Origin: Methanocella_A sp963792125
GTDB lineage: Archaea; Halobacteriota; Methanocellia; Methanocellales; Methanocellaceae
Direction of reading: 5' to 3'
Assembly (NCBI GenBank): GCA_963792125.1
Contig: CAWBVA010000013.1
Location: 248,001-312,000, forward strand
DNA length: 64,000 nucleotides
Below the pieces are notes generated by a model. The model was not told the DNA's origin and ran no database searches. It saw only the letters and a list, made by a program, of their open reading frames with translations. The translations under genes and the position numbers were made by a program. Shown here in pieces: positions 1-7,430 of this stretch (its first letter is position 1; each line of letters begins with the position of its first letter).

Positions 1-6
1 TCCTGA

Positions 7-897
7 TTGTCAGGCTGTGCTCGCTTGCGCCGGCTGGTCTCGCCCCCGTCACCCGGACATGGCACGCCCACGCCGGCCATCGTACCCACTCCGGTCGCTG
101 GGGGCACCGGCGCAACGAATGGCACGATCGAAGTGCATTTCCTCGACGTAGGCCAGGGCGACTCCATCCTCGTCAGGAACGGCGACAGGTGCATGCTGGT
201 GGATGGCGGGCCGATCGACGAGGGACAGACAGTGGCGTCATACCTGCAAGGCCAGGGGATTAATACCATCGACGTACTCGTTTCTACTCACCCGCACTCG
301 GATCATATCGGAGGCCTGCTGACGGTCCTGAAGGAATTCCCGGTTAAGGTGGTCTATGACAGTGGCCAGCCCCATACGACACAGACCTATGAAGAATATC
401 TCACGCTGATCGATCAAAAGAACATACGGTTTATGGTGCCGGTGCGAGGCGATACCATCGACCTCGGCCCGGGAGTGACGGTGCAGGTGATCTCTCCGCC
501 TCCCGGCGGCATCGGCGACGACGACCTGAACGAGAACTCCGTCGTGCTGAAGATCACTCACGGCAGCGTCAGCTTCCTGCTGGCCAGCGACGCAGGGTTC
601 GAAGCCGAGGACATCATGCTCGACTCTGGCTACGACCTGAAAAGCCAGGTTTTAAAGGTAGGGCATCATGGCAGTAAATCTTCGTCCGGCAATGCCTTCC
701 TGAAAGCCGTAGACCCGCAGGTCAGCGTGATCGAGGTGGGCAGTGACAACCCCTATGGCCATCCGGCTCCAGCGACGCTGGCCAGGCTCGAAGCGGTCGG
801 CTCGAAAGTGTACCGTACGGACAGGGACGGCAATGTGGTCGTGACGTCGGACGGCAAAGGCATCATGGTATCAGCACAGCGCTCTGCGCCAGCATAG
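7..897 (+). CDS. ComEC/Rec2-type metallo-beta-lactamase fold hydrolase, probable lipoprotein
   Basis: Secreted MBL-fold hydrolase of the ComEC C-terminal type. The strand-loop motif DVGQGDS is at residues 47-53, the metal motif HPHSDH at 95-100, the metal Asp in LASDAG at 195 and GHHGSKSSS near 219-227. A Pro/Thr-rich linker (about 15-32) precedes the catalytic domain. The only available start is TTG at 7, directly after an in-frame TGA at 4-6. The first residues, LSGC, look like a lipobox, so the signal peptide probably lies upstream in another frame and one base may be missing near position 8. A DUF3006 gene follows 42 bp downstream, a usual partner of such enzymes. Substrate unknown. Confidence 0.85.
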   Translation: MSGCARLRRLVSPPSPGHGTPTPAIVPTPVAGGTGATNGTIEVHFLDVGQGDSILVRNGDRCMLVDGGPIDEGQTVASYLQGQGINTIDVLVSTHPHSDHIGGLLTVLKEFPVKVVYDSGQPHTTQTYEEYLTLIDQKNIRFMVPVRGDTIDLGPGVTVQVISPPPGGIGDDDLNENSVVLKITHGSVSFLLASDAGFEAEDIMLDSGYDLKSQVLKVGHHGSKSSSGNAFLKAVDPQVSVIEVGSDNPYGHPAPATLARLEAVGSKVYRTDRDGNVVVTSDGKGIMVSAQRSAPA

Positions 898-939
898 ATA
901 AATCCGTGGAAAGACAAGCTATTAGAGAGGCTAACGATC

Positions 940-1161
940 ATGAAGGTGACCATCGACAGGTTCGAGGACGGCTACGCCGTGCTCCTGATCAGAGGCGAGG
1001 AGCAGGTGCATATCGACTTCCCGGAGGAGTACCTGCCCGAAGGGTGTAAAGAAGGCGACATCCTGGACATCGAGATTTCCCGGGACATAGCCGGGACCGA
1101 AGAAGCCCGTAAAAGAGTATCGGACCTGATCGAGAAATTGAAGAAGAAAAAGTACGATTAG
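940..1161 (+). CDS. DUF3006 family protein
   Basis: Small acidic/basic protein of 73 residues opening with MKVTIDRFEDGYAVLL, the hallmark of DUF3006, followed by a short beta-rich domain and a lysine-rich C-terminal helix. DUF3006 genes commonly follow ComEC-like MBL hydrolases, and this one lies 42 bp after such a gene on the same strand, so the two are probably co-transcribed. Its last four bases overlap the end of the convergent NifX-like gene. Molecular role unknown. Confidence 0.85.
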   Translation: MKVTIDRFEDGYAVLLIRGEEQVHIDFPEEYLPEGCKEGDILDIEISRDIAGTEEARKRVSDLIEKLKKKKYD

Positions 1162-1514
1162 TCCATCTGGCCTGCGTTGTAGACCTCGGTCAGCATGCCT
1201 GCCTTGAAGTCCTCGATCACGTCCTGCAAGGTGCCTGCGGCACCTTTGAACACTCGGACGCCTTTGTCCAGCAGCACTGTCAGCATGTGTGGCCCTATGG
1301 AGCCGGCCAGCACCATTCTGACGTCGTTGTCGGCCAGGAACTGCCCGTTATTGATGGCGCCCTTTTTCGAGGGGTCGTTGCTGATGTACTTCAGGTCGCT
1401 GACCTCGCCGTTTTCGTACTCGAACACTGCGAAGTCATTTGCCATGCCGAAATGATCGCTTAGCTCCGACTGCATGCCTTCGGGCTCTATAACAGGGACT
1501 GCTACTTTGACCAT
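1158..1514 (-). CDS. NifX/NifB-C-terminal-like dinitrogenase Fe-Mo cofactor domain protein
   Basis: A 118-residue single-domain protein of the dinitrogenase iron-molybdenum cofactor biosynthesis family (NifX, NafY and NifB C-terminus). It begins MVKVAVPV, has the family's SDHFGMANDFAVFE segment at about 19-32 and the GPHMLTVLLDKGVRVFKG-type core near 74-91. Free-standing members in methanogens without nif genes are thought to carry or chaperone Fe-S or metal clusters. It is the second gene of a two-gene minus-strand unit, 13 bp after a paralogue. No nif genes are visible here, so a nitrogenase role should not be assumed. Confidence 0.85.
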   Translation of the reverse strand: MVKVAVPVIEPEGMQSELSDHFGMANDFAVFEYENGEVSDLKYISNDPSKKGAINNGQFLADNDVRMVLAGSIGPHMLTVLLDKGVRVFKGAAGTLQDVIEDFKAGMLTEVYNAGQMD

Positions 1515-1527
1515 ATTAGCACCACAT

Positions 1528-1866
1528 TTAGTGACAGCACGGGTTGCTGTCCGAGCGCTCCGTGAGCTTCTGGCCCATGAACGCCGTCACGACGTCCTGC
1601 ACTGTCCCTTCTGCGCCTGTGAACACGCGCATGCCCATTCCCGTAATGGTCAGCCGCTCCACCTCTGCGATCTCCCTGACCAGCACGGCCTGTACGCCTT
1701 TGCCTGCCAGTACGAACGCGGTAGCCCCTCCGCCCGGGGAGAGCATGATCTCGATGCCACGGTTTCCGCCTATGTCCACGATAGTAAAGTACACGCAACC
1801 GTAAAAGCCAGGGCATACGGCGGCATTCAGGCCGGTGTTGCCCGCCGAGGGGATCGCTACCTTCAT
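1528..1866 (-). CDS. NifX-like Fe-Mo cofactor domain protein with C-terminal PCCH tail
   Basis: Second member of the NifX-like family. The preferred start is the ATG at 1866 (MKVAIPSAG), which matches the family N-terminus; an in-frame ATG at 1875 would add three residues. The core carries GMGMRVFTGAEGTVQDVV in place of the paralogue's GVRVFKGAAGTLQDVI. The protein ends NPCCH, a Cys-Cys-His cluster that could bind metal and that the neighbour lacks. A TATA-like element at 1896-1904 sits about 30 bp upstream of the start. Probably transcribed with the downstream paralogue. Confidence 0.82.
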   Translation of the reverse strand: MKVAIPSAGNTGLNAAVCPGFYGCVYFTIVDIGGNRGIEIMLSPGGGATAFVLAGKGVQAVLVREIAEVERLTITGMGMRVFTGAEGTVQDVVTAFMGQKLTERSDSNPCCH

Positions 1867-1895
1867 GCTAATCACATCAGCTATTTCCCTGATGG

Positions 1896-1904
1896 TTTAT
1901 ATTT
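1896..1904 (-). promoter_or_regulatory. TATA-box-like element of the nifX-like pair
   Basis: On the minus strand this reads AAATATAAA, with a likely start point about 25 bp downstream, a few bases before the ATG at 1866. That geometry fits an archaeal promoter giving an almost leaderless transcript. Confidence 0.45.
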
Positions 1905-1920
1905 CTATGGCAAAGCCGGG

Positions 1921-1932
1921 AAAAGATATATA
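1921..1932 (+). promoter_or_regulatory. TATA-box-like element before the 1961 gene
   Basis: AAAAGATATATA on the plus strand, about 30 bp before the ATG at 1961. The predicted transcription start falls next to the ATG, suggesting a leaderless message. It lies back to back with the promoter of the divergent nifX-like pair. Confidence 0.45.
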
Positions 1933-1960
1933 GCGCACATCATATTATGGAAATGGGAAC

Positions 1961-2269
1961 ATGTCCTCCGGATATTCGATCGTGATCACGCGCCCCTGTA
2001 CGGACGCTCCTAACAGGTACATAGCGGAGTCGTCATTCGGCCGCAGGCTGGACATGCCGGCTACTTGCGTCCTGACCAGAAACATACAGGGCTCGAAGTG
2101 CTCCGAAAGTCTCGGCGTGGCCAAGTTCGACTACGGGGAATGGACGATCATCCTGTACGAGAGTGGCAGGGTCGACCTGAGGAAAGTGAAGGACGAGGCT
2201 GACGCCAGGGCGGCGATGGCTGAGCTGGAACATATGTTCGCCGGCGCCTTCGAAGAAAAAAATCAATAA
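1961..2269 (+). CDS. hypothetical protein
   Basis: A 102-residue protein I do not recognise. The second half (GVAKFDYGEWTIILYESG, about 53-70) looks like beta strands followed by a helix and ends EEKNQ. The first half has two isolated cysteines (14 and 36) and a third at 48. It is divergent from the NifX-like pair and ends ten bases before the UDP-sugar dehydrogenase start, so it may share that transcript. The TATA-like element at 1921-1932 supports the start. Confidence 0.6.
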   Translation: MSSGYSIVITRPCTDAPNRYIAESSFGRRLDMPATCVLTRNIQGSKCSESLGVAKFDYGEWTIILYESGRVDLRKVKDEADARAAMAELEHMFAGAFEEKNQ

Positions 2270-2279
2270 AGTGATGTTC

Positions 2280-3569
2280 ATGAGGATCAGCATTATCGGC
2301 ACAGGCTACGTGGGTACAGTCACAGGCACATGCTTTGCGCATTCAGGCAACGACGTTATTTGTGTGGACGTGGATTCCTCGCGAGTAGAGAGGATTAACG
2401 CAGGCGTGCCGCCCATCTACGAGGAAGGACTGGAACAGCTTCTTCACGAGCATGCCGGTAAAAATCTCAGGGCTACGCTGGACTACGACATGGCCATAGC
2501 GAACACGGACATCTCGTTCATCTGCGTCCCCACGCCGTGCGACGAGGACGGCAAGATCGACCTGCGCTTCATCCGGGAGGCCAGCCGGAGCATCGGACGG
2601 CGGCTGAAGGATAAAAAGTCGTACCACGTGGTCGTGGTCAAGAGCACGGTAGTGCCGGGCACGACAGAGAAAGTAGTCACGCCTATCCTTGAAGAGGAGT
2701 CGGGCAAAAAGGCCGGCAAGGGCTTCGGCGTGGGGATGAACCCGGAGTTCCTGCGAGAGGGCAAGGCCGTTCATGACTTCCGGCACCCGGACCGCATCGT
2801 CATCGGCGCGGACGACCCGAAGGCGGCAGGTATCATTAAAGAGCTTTATGCAGGCTATTCCTGCCCGGTGCTGGAGGCAGACACGAAGACGGCCGAGATG
2901 ATCAAGTACGTCTCCAACGCTTTCCTGGCCACCAAGATCTCCTTCTCCAACGAGGTAGGCAACATCTGCAAACGCCTCGGCATCGACACTTACAAGGTCA
3001 TGGAAGGCGTCGGCCTCGACGCGAGGATATCACCGCACTTCCTGCGGTCCGGCCTCGGGTTCGGCGGAAGCTGCTTCCCCAAGGATGTTAAAGCCCTGGT
3101 CAGCAAAGCATCCGAGGTGGACTACGAGCCTCTGCTGTTGAAGACAGTGCTGAAGGTCAACGACCGTCAGCCGGAGATCGCCATACGGATACTCAGGAAG
3201 CACGTGCCCGACCTGAAGGGTAAAAAGATCGCCGTGCTGGGTTTAGCCTTTAAAGACGACACCGATGACATCCGCGAATCGCGTGCGATACCCCTCATCG
3301 GCATGCTGCTGTCCGAGGGCGCGGTCGTGACTGCGTACGACCCCCTGGCCGCAGAGCACATGAAGAAGGTGTACCCGGGCATCGGCTATGCGAAGAACGC
3401 CGGCGATGCGCTTGACGGTGCGGATGCGTGCATGATAGCCACGGAATGGAGAGAATTCGGCCTGCTGGACGACGAGTTCTCCCGCATGAAGTCACGCGTC
3501 GTGATCGACGGCCGCAGGATGGTAGACCCGCACGGCAAAGATATCGTCTACGAGGGCCTCTGCTGGTAA
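2280..3569 (+). CDS. UDP-glucose/GDP-mannose 6-dehydrogenase family
   Basis: NAD-dependent four-electron oxidation of a nucleotide sugar to the uronate, supplying precursors for surface polysaccharide or protein glycans. The N-terminal Rossmann motif GTGYVG is at 7-12 and the catalytic Cys265 lies in GFGGSCFPKD. The C-terminal UDP-binding domain includes LGLAFKDDTDDIRES. Its 429 residues are normal for the family. Start taken at ATG 2280 (MRISIIG), where homologues begin; TTG/ATG codons at 2271-2274 would add three residues. Whether the substrate is UDP-glucose, UDP-ManNAc or another cannot be told from sequence. Confidence 0.92.
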   Translation: MRISIIGTGYVGTVTGTCFAHSGNDVICVDVDSSRVERINAGVPPIYEEGLEQLLHEHAGKNLRATLDYDMAIANTDISFICVPTPCDEDGKIDLRFIREASRSIGRRLKDKKSYHVVVVKSTVVPGTTEKVVTPILEEESGKKAGKGFGVGMNPEFLREGKAVHDFRHPDRIVIGADDPKAAGIIKELYAGYSCPVLEADTKTAEMIKYVSNAFLATKISFSNEVGNICKRLGIDTYKVMEGVGLDARISPHFLRSGLGFGGSCFPKDVKALVSKASEVDYEPLLLKTVLKVNDRQPEIAIRILRKHVPDLKGKKIAVLGLAFKDDTDDIRESRAIPLIGMLLSEGAVVTAYDPLAAEHMKKVYPGIGYAKNAGDALDGADACMIATEWREFGLLDDEFSRMKSRVVIDGRRMVDPHGKDIVYEGLCW

Positions 3570-3674
3570 CACTAAGATCACAGGTGGCACGGAGGCCACG
3601 AAGGTCTGCCGTTTTATGCCCTTTGCCATTAAAAATTCAGTGAACTTTTTATTTTTTCATTTTAATCTCTTATC

Positions 3675-3830
3675 ATGGAATCTGCGGGCATGTGTGCGGC
3701 GTGCGGCAAGCCGTCGAAGAGGCTTTATTCGTGCAAGACGTGCGGCAGGATCGCCTGCGGGCAGTGCATCCAGATGGACGTCTGCCGTTCATGCGAGGCA
3801 GGCCGCAAGATGGAGAAAAACATTCAGTAG
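3675..3830 (+). CDS. 51-residue four-CxxC zinc-ribbon mini-protein
   Basis: ATG at 3675, TAG at 3828-3830. The peptide has eight cysteines in four CxxC pairs (7/10, 20/23, 28/31, 37/40), enough for two zinc sites in a cross-brace arrangement like B-box or FYVE-type fingers. The tail is basic (GRKMEKNIQ). An AT-rich stretch upstream (3640-3670) could hold the promoter. The LysE-type gene starts 18 bp later. Function unknown; a protein or nucleic-acid binding adaptor is a guess. Confidence 0.7.
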   Translation: MESAGMCAACGKPSKRLYSCKTCGRIACGQCIQMDVCRSCEAGRKMEKNIQ

Positions 3831-3848
3831 CGCATAACCTTTTTTTAC

Positions 3849-4475
3849 ATGAAGGTCGTTTCTGGTGCTGTGTTCGACATAGCGAGCGTCATCGCCGGAG
3901 TAATCCTGGGCCTGTCGTTAGGCATACCACCCGGACCGGTGAACGCGGCCATCGCGGCGGAGTCGGCGAAGCGGTCCTACGTGGGTGGCATCAAGATAGG
4001 GCTGGGCGCAATGACGGCGGACTTCACCTACCTTGTGCTGACGGTGATAGGCGTCGCCGTGCTGCTGACGGGCAGCCTGGCGCGGGACGCGATCTCGTTG
4101 ATCGGTGGCCTGATACTATTATACTTCGCTTACGCCACGCTGAAAAGCTATCGCAGGACTCCGGAAGCGTCTGGAATCGAAAAGGCGGGCAGCCCGTACT
4201 TCATGGGCCTGGTCATGGGCCTGACTAACCCCCTGGGCATACTCTGGTGGGTCACCGCTGGCGCGGCGTTCGTCGCCATGTTCAACGTGCTCGGCGTTGC
4301 CGGGTTCATGCTGGGGCTCCTGGCATGGATCAGCAGCTTTTCGGTATTCGTCCACTTCGCGGGAAAAAAGGTCGACCTCGTCTACCCGATCGTGATTGTG
4401 GGTAGCGGGCTGATGATGCTCTTCTTCGGACTGCTATTGCTGTACGGCGTGATCAGGCCTGCGCTGGGCTTCTGA
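3849..4475 (+). CDS. LysE/RhtB family amino-acid exporter
   Basis: Integral membrane protein of 208 residues with about six hydrophobic segments. The family signature GIPPGPVNA lies at the end of the first segment (about 25-33), and GLTNPLGILWW, another conserved LysE stretch, near 122-132. Such proteins export basic or neutral amino acids; the substrate is unknown. The gene is convergent with the HxlR regulator gene, with only two bases between the stops. Confidence 0.88.
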   Translation: MKVVSGAVFDIASVIAGVILGLSLGIPPGPVNAAIAAESAKRSYVGGIKIGLGAMTADFTYLVLTVIGVAVLLTGSLARDAISLIGGLILLYFAYATLKSYRRTPEASGIEKAGSPYFMGLVMGLTNPLGILWWVTAGAAFVAMFNVLGVAGFMLGLLAWISSFSVFVHFAGKKVDLVYPIVIVGSGLMMLFFGLLLLYGVIRPALGF

Positions 4476-4477
4476 CG

Positions 4478-4804
4478 CTATCGTTCCCGGGGCGGGGGCA
4501 GCGATACGCCCCATTCGGCGACCGCCTTGAGCACGGGAAGGAAAGCCTTCCCGTGCCCGGTCAACGAATACTCTACTCTGGGAGGTACTTCGGGATAGAT
4601 TCTCCTGTCGACGATGTGGAAATTTTCCAGGTCCCGCAGGTGCTTTGTTATCGTCTTCGAGTTCACGTCGCACATCTCTCGCTGGAGCTCGGTGAACCGT
4701 AGCGATCGCTCGCCGAGGTACCAGATGATGAGCAGGTTCCACCGGCTGCCGAGGATCTGGAACAGATCGCTCATATCACATTTACCGTTATTTTCGCTTT
4801 TCAT
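4478..4804 (-). CDS. HxlR-family winged-helix regulator with N-terminal cysteine
   Basis: 108-residue MarR/HxlR-type transcription factor. SRWNLLIIWYLGERSLRFTE (about 20-39) is the typical HxlR start of the winged helix, and KTITKHLRDLENFHIVDR the recognition region. Cys9 occupies the N-terminal position used for thiol sensing in relatives such as YodB and HypR. It is divergent from a flavoprotein gene across a 134-bp spacer containing a perfect inverted repeat, which suggests it regulates that gene and itself in response to electrophiles or oxidants. The sensing role is inference. Confidence 0.9.
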   Translation of the reverse strand: MKSENNGKCDMSDLFQILGSRWNLLIIWYLGERSLRFTELQREMCDVNSKTITKHLRDLENFHIVDRRIYPEVPPRVEYSLTGHGKAFLPVLKAVAEWGVSLPPPRER

Positions 4805-4840
4805 GGCGATTTATCCATTACTTACTTTTTGGTTACTATG

Positions 4841-4871
4841 TTACTTAACTACTCCTGACGTATTTAAGTAA
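4841..4871. promoter_or_regulatory. Inverted repeat, candidate HxlR operator
   Basis: TTACTTAA at 4841-4848 and TTAAGTAA at 4864-4871 form a perfect 8-bp inverted repeat with a 15-bp spacer. Further TTACT half-sites occur just to the left (about 4819 and 4833). The site lies in the divergent spacer between the HxlR gene and the flavoprotein gene, close to both starts. Confidence 0.5.
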
Positions 4872-4938
4872 TTATAGGATATTAACTTATCGTTAGAGCC
4901 ATGACGGAAAATCATGGCAAAAAATCTATTGAGGCATA

Positions 4939-5583
4939 ATGATGAGGTTAATGGCGATTAATGGAAGCCCGCGCAAGGAATGGAACACAGCCACGCTTTT
5001 AAAAAAGGCCCTGGAAGGTGCCGCCTCTCAGGGAGCGGAAACGGAAATGGTCCACCTCTACGACCTCGACTTCAAAGGCTGCAAGAGCTGTTTTGCCTGC
5101 CGGCTGAAGGGCGGTAAATCGTACGGCAAATGCGCTCAACTGGATGGGATTACCCCGGTTCTCGAGAGGATAGAGGATGCCGACGCCCTGGTCCTGGGGT
5201 CACCTATATACATGGGTATGATAACAGGCGAGATGAAATCCTTCTTCGAGCGGGCCACATATCCCTATCTCACCTACGAATCGCCGCAGGCATCGCTATT
5301 TCCGAAGAGGATGCCAGCCGGGTTTATTTATACTATGGGCACCAGCGAGAGTCACGTGGCCGACCTGCAAATCGACCGGCACATCATGGTCAACCAGTGG
5401 ATCATGAACATGATTTTCGGCCCGGCGGAATCGCTAATAGTCACAGACACTTACCAGTTCGGCGATTATGCAAAATACGTCAACGCGCACGACGCGGAAG
5501 GCAAAGCGAAGCGACGCAAAGAGGTCTTCCCACAGGACTGCCAGAAAGCGTTCGACATGGGCGTACGGTTCGCAAGAAAATAG
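4939..5583 (+). CDS. NADPH-dependent FMN reductase / flavodoxin-fold protein with Cys cluster
   Basis: Flavodoxin-fold protein of 214 residues: phosphate-binding loop NGSPRKEWNTA at 8-18 and the FMN-contacting GSPIYMG near 97-103. Cysteines at 48, 51, 54 and 65 form a compact CxxCxxC...C cluster as in iron-sulfur flavoproteins (Isf), so a [4Fe-4S] cluster next to FMN is plausible. Isf proteins of methanogens handle electrons in oxygen or peroxide defence. Start ATG 4939, with an equally possible ATG at 4942. Divergent HxlR regulator and operator suggest induction by redox or electrophile stress. Confidence 0.85.
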   Translation: MMRLMAINGSPRKEWNTATLLKKALEGAASQGAETEMVHLYDLDFKGCKSCFACRLKGGKSYGKCAQLDGITPVLERIEDADALVLGSPIYMGMITGEMKSFFERATYPYLTYESPQASLFPKRMPAGFIYTMGTSESHVADLQIDRHIMVNQWIMNMIFGPAESLIVTDTYQFGDYAKYVNAHDAEGKAKRRKEVFPQDCQKAFDMGVRFARK

Positions 5584-5637
5584 TTGAGCATTCGCGGAGC
5601 CGGGCAGCCGCTCGCGCGCGCGAGATCGCCGGCCAGG

Positions 5638-6486
5638 CTATTTTTTAACTGCTTCCGCGATGATCGGTGCGACCGACACCTTGCTCGTCGCCTTCTCCAG
5701 CGTGTCCGTGGACAGGATGGACCGCATGCCGCCGTTGTTCAGCCGCAGGACCGCGTTCCTGACCAGCACCGCGTGGACGCAGGCCACGTGGACCTCCCGG
5801 GCGCCCTCGACTTTAAGCAGCTTGATCGCCTCGGCGATGGTGCCGCCGGTGCTGACGATGTCATCCATCAGCACCACGTCCCGGCCCTTGATGTCGAGGT
5901 TCTTGGGCGCGATCTTTACCTCGTCGCCCGAGATGCGGGTCTTTTCCAGGTAGTCGTAGGGCAGGTTGTACTGCTCGGCCGCAGGCTTCACGATCTTCAG
6001 CGCCCCGTCGTCCGGGGCCAGCAGGACCGGCTCGTAAAGGCTCATGTTTACGATGTAATTGCCGATGACGCCGGATGCGTTCAGGTCGGTGGCCGGGCAG
6101 GGGAAGTACTGCAGGACGGACGGGTCGTGGATGTTGACGGTGAAGACACGATCGGCGTTGACGGTTTTCGCGAGCGCGCGGGCGCTGATCGGCTCGCCGG
6201 GATGGAATCGCTTGTCCTGGCGGGCGTAGCCCATGTACGGCATGACGACCGTCAGGCTCTTCGCCTCGTCGCAGGCGTCGATCAGCTCTAAAAGATAGAT
6301 GTAATCGGCGGCCGTAGGAGTGCTCTGTATGATAACGATGTCCTGCCCGCTGATGTCCCCCATGACGCGGGTATAGACCTCGCCGTCCGGGAATTCCTTG
6401 TAGTCGGTCAGATCGACCTCGACGCCCAGCAACGATGCCGTCCGGGTCGCCAGAAGCTGGGAGGACGGCCCTGCCACGATCTTCAT
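5638..6486 (-). CDS. prs: ribose-phosphate pyrophosphokinase (PRPP synthetase)
   Basis: Makes 5-phosphoribosyl-1-pyrophosphate from ribose 5-phosphate and ATP for nucleotide, His and Trp synthesis. The archaeal N-terminus MKIVAGPSSQ supports the ATG at 6486 over upstream ATGs at 6492 and 6516. The flexible-loop region KRFHPGEPISARAL, the ribose-5-phosphate loop DDIVSTGGTI and the metal-binding VFTVNIHDPS are present. At 282 residues it has normal archaeal length. It is divergent from mobB-moaE, and a minus-strand TATA-like stretch lies near 6546-6560. The 54-bp spacer after it holds a TCGCGCGCGCGA palindrome (5612-5623). Confidence 0.94.
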   Translation of the reverse strand: MKIVAGPSSQLLATRTASLLGVEVDLTDYKEFPDGEVYTRVMGDISGQDIVIIQSTPTAADYIYLLELIDACDEAKSLTVVMPYMGYARQDKRFHPGEPISARALAKTVNADRVFTVNIHDPSVLQYFPCPATDLNASGVIGNYIVNMSLYEPVLLAPDDGALKIVKPAAEQYNLPYDYLEKTRISGDEVKIAPKNLDIKGRDVVLMDDIVSTGGTIAEAIKLLKVEGAREVHVACVHAVLVRNAVLRLNNGGMRSILSTDTLEKATSKVSVAPIIAEAVKK

Positions 6487-6615
6487 GCCCATGATCAACA
6501 CGCCGTTATTGTTCAATGATTCTACCTTGAATGGCTACCTGAAGGAATATAAATGTATCCTGAAAGCGGGGGCGGATAAGCTTTAAAGCATATACATGAC
6601 ATTATATGAGTGCTT

Positions 6616-7429
6616 ATGAAGGTCATTTCCGTCGTCGGCTACAAGAAAACGGGCAAGACAACGCTCGTCGAGCGGCTCGTCTCCGAGCTGAGCAAACATG
6701 GCACTGTCGGGACAGTCAAACACTCCCGGGAGGAAATCCTGCCCTATGGCGGCGACACCGATCGCCACCTGACCAGCGGCGCGACTGTCACGATCGGCGT
6801 GACGCCGACGCGGAGCGTTAAAATCATCAGGAGCACGGACGTGAAAGGGGCGCTGCGGGAACTGGCTTTCGATGGCGTCGACTTTGCGGTGGTCGAAGGC
6901 TTCAAGCAGAGCAGCCTGCCGAAGATAGCTATCGGAGACGTGGAGGCCGCAAACGTGGTGGCCCGCGTGAGCATCGATGCGACCGGCGAGCAGCTGGCCG
7001 CCATCGCCATGGCGCAGCCCGACCAGGTGACGCTGTTCGATCTCCTGGCGAAGGTGCACCGGAACCCGGAAATCAAGAAGGCAGGCGCTATCGGCACGTT
7101 TACGGGCATCGTCAGGGAGATCGCGAAGGGCGAGACGACGAAGGCCCTCGAGTTCGAGAGCTATGATGCGGTCGCGAAAGAGCGCATCGCGAAGATCGAG
7201 CGCGAGCTTAAGCAGAAAGACGGCATCGTCGACGTGATCATCCACCACAAGACCGGCCGCATCGAGGCCGGCGAAGACATTGTCTACATAGTGGTCGCAG
7301 CGGGCCACCGGCAGGAACTGTTCCCTGTGCTGCGGGACGCGATCGAGAGGATTAAAGGAAGAAGTGCCCATCTGGAAGAAGGAGCTTACGGTCTCCGGCG
7401 AGTACTGGGTACATGACGAGGAGAAATAA
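6616..7429 (+). CDS. MobB-MoaE fusion protein, frameshifted near the 3' end
   Basis: Residues 1-160: MobB-type GTPase (P-loop GYKKTGKT, VEGFKQS), which helps add the guanine nucleotide to molybdopterin. Residues about 160-270: MoaE, the large subunit of molybdopterin synthase (GTFTGIVR, LEFESYD, IHHKTGRI, AAGHRQELF). The continuous frame ends at 7416 with a MoaE tail lacking the active-site motif. Shifting frame at 7360-7364 (one base too many in GGAAGAAGTG) gives VPIWKKELTVSGEYW and a stop at 7427-7429, two bases before the next ATG. PIWKKE carries the catalytic lysine, so the shifted reading is almost surely the real protein. GTG 6610 is an alternative start. Confidence 0.85.
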
Positions 7430-7430
7430 C

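Noticed and set aside
1158..1866. Evidence for nitrogen fixation
   Set aside because: NifX-like domain proteins occur in many methanogens without nitrogenase, and no nifHDK is present in the window.
5584..6291. A 235-codon frame opposite prs
   Set aside because: Antisense shadow of a clearly conserved gene; long only because of GC-rich codon bias.
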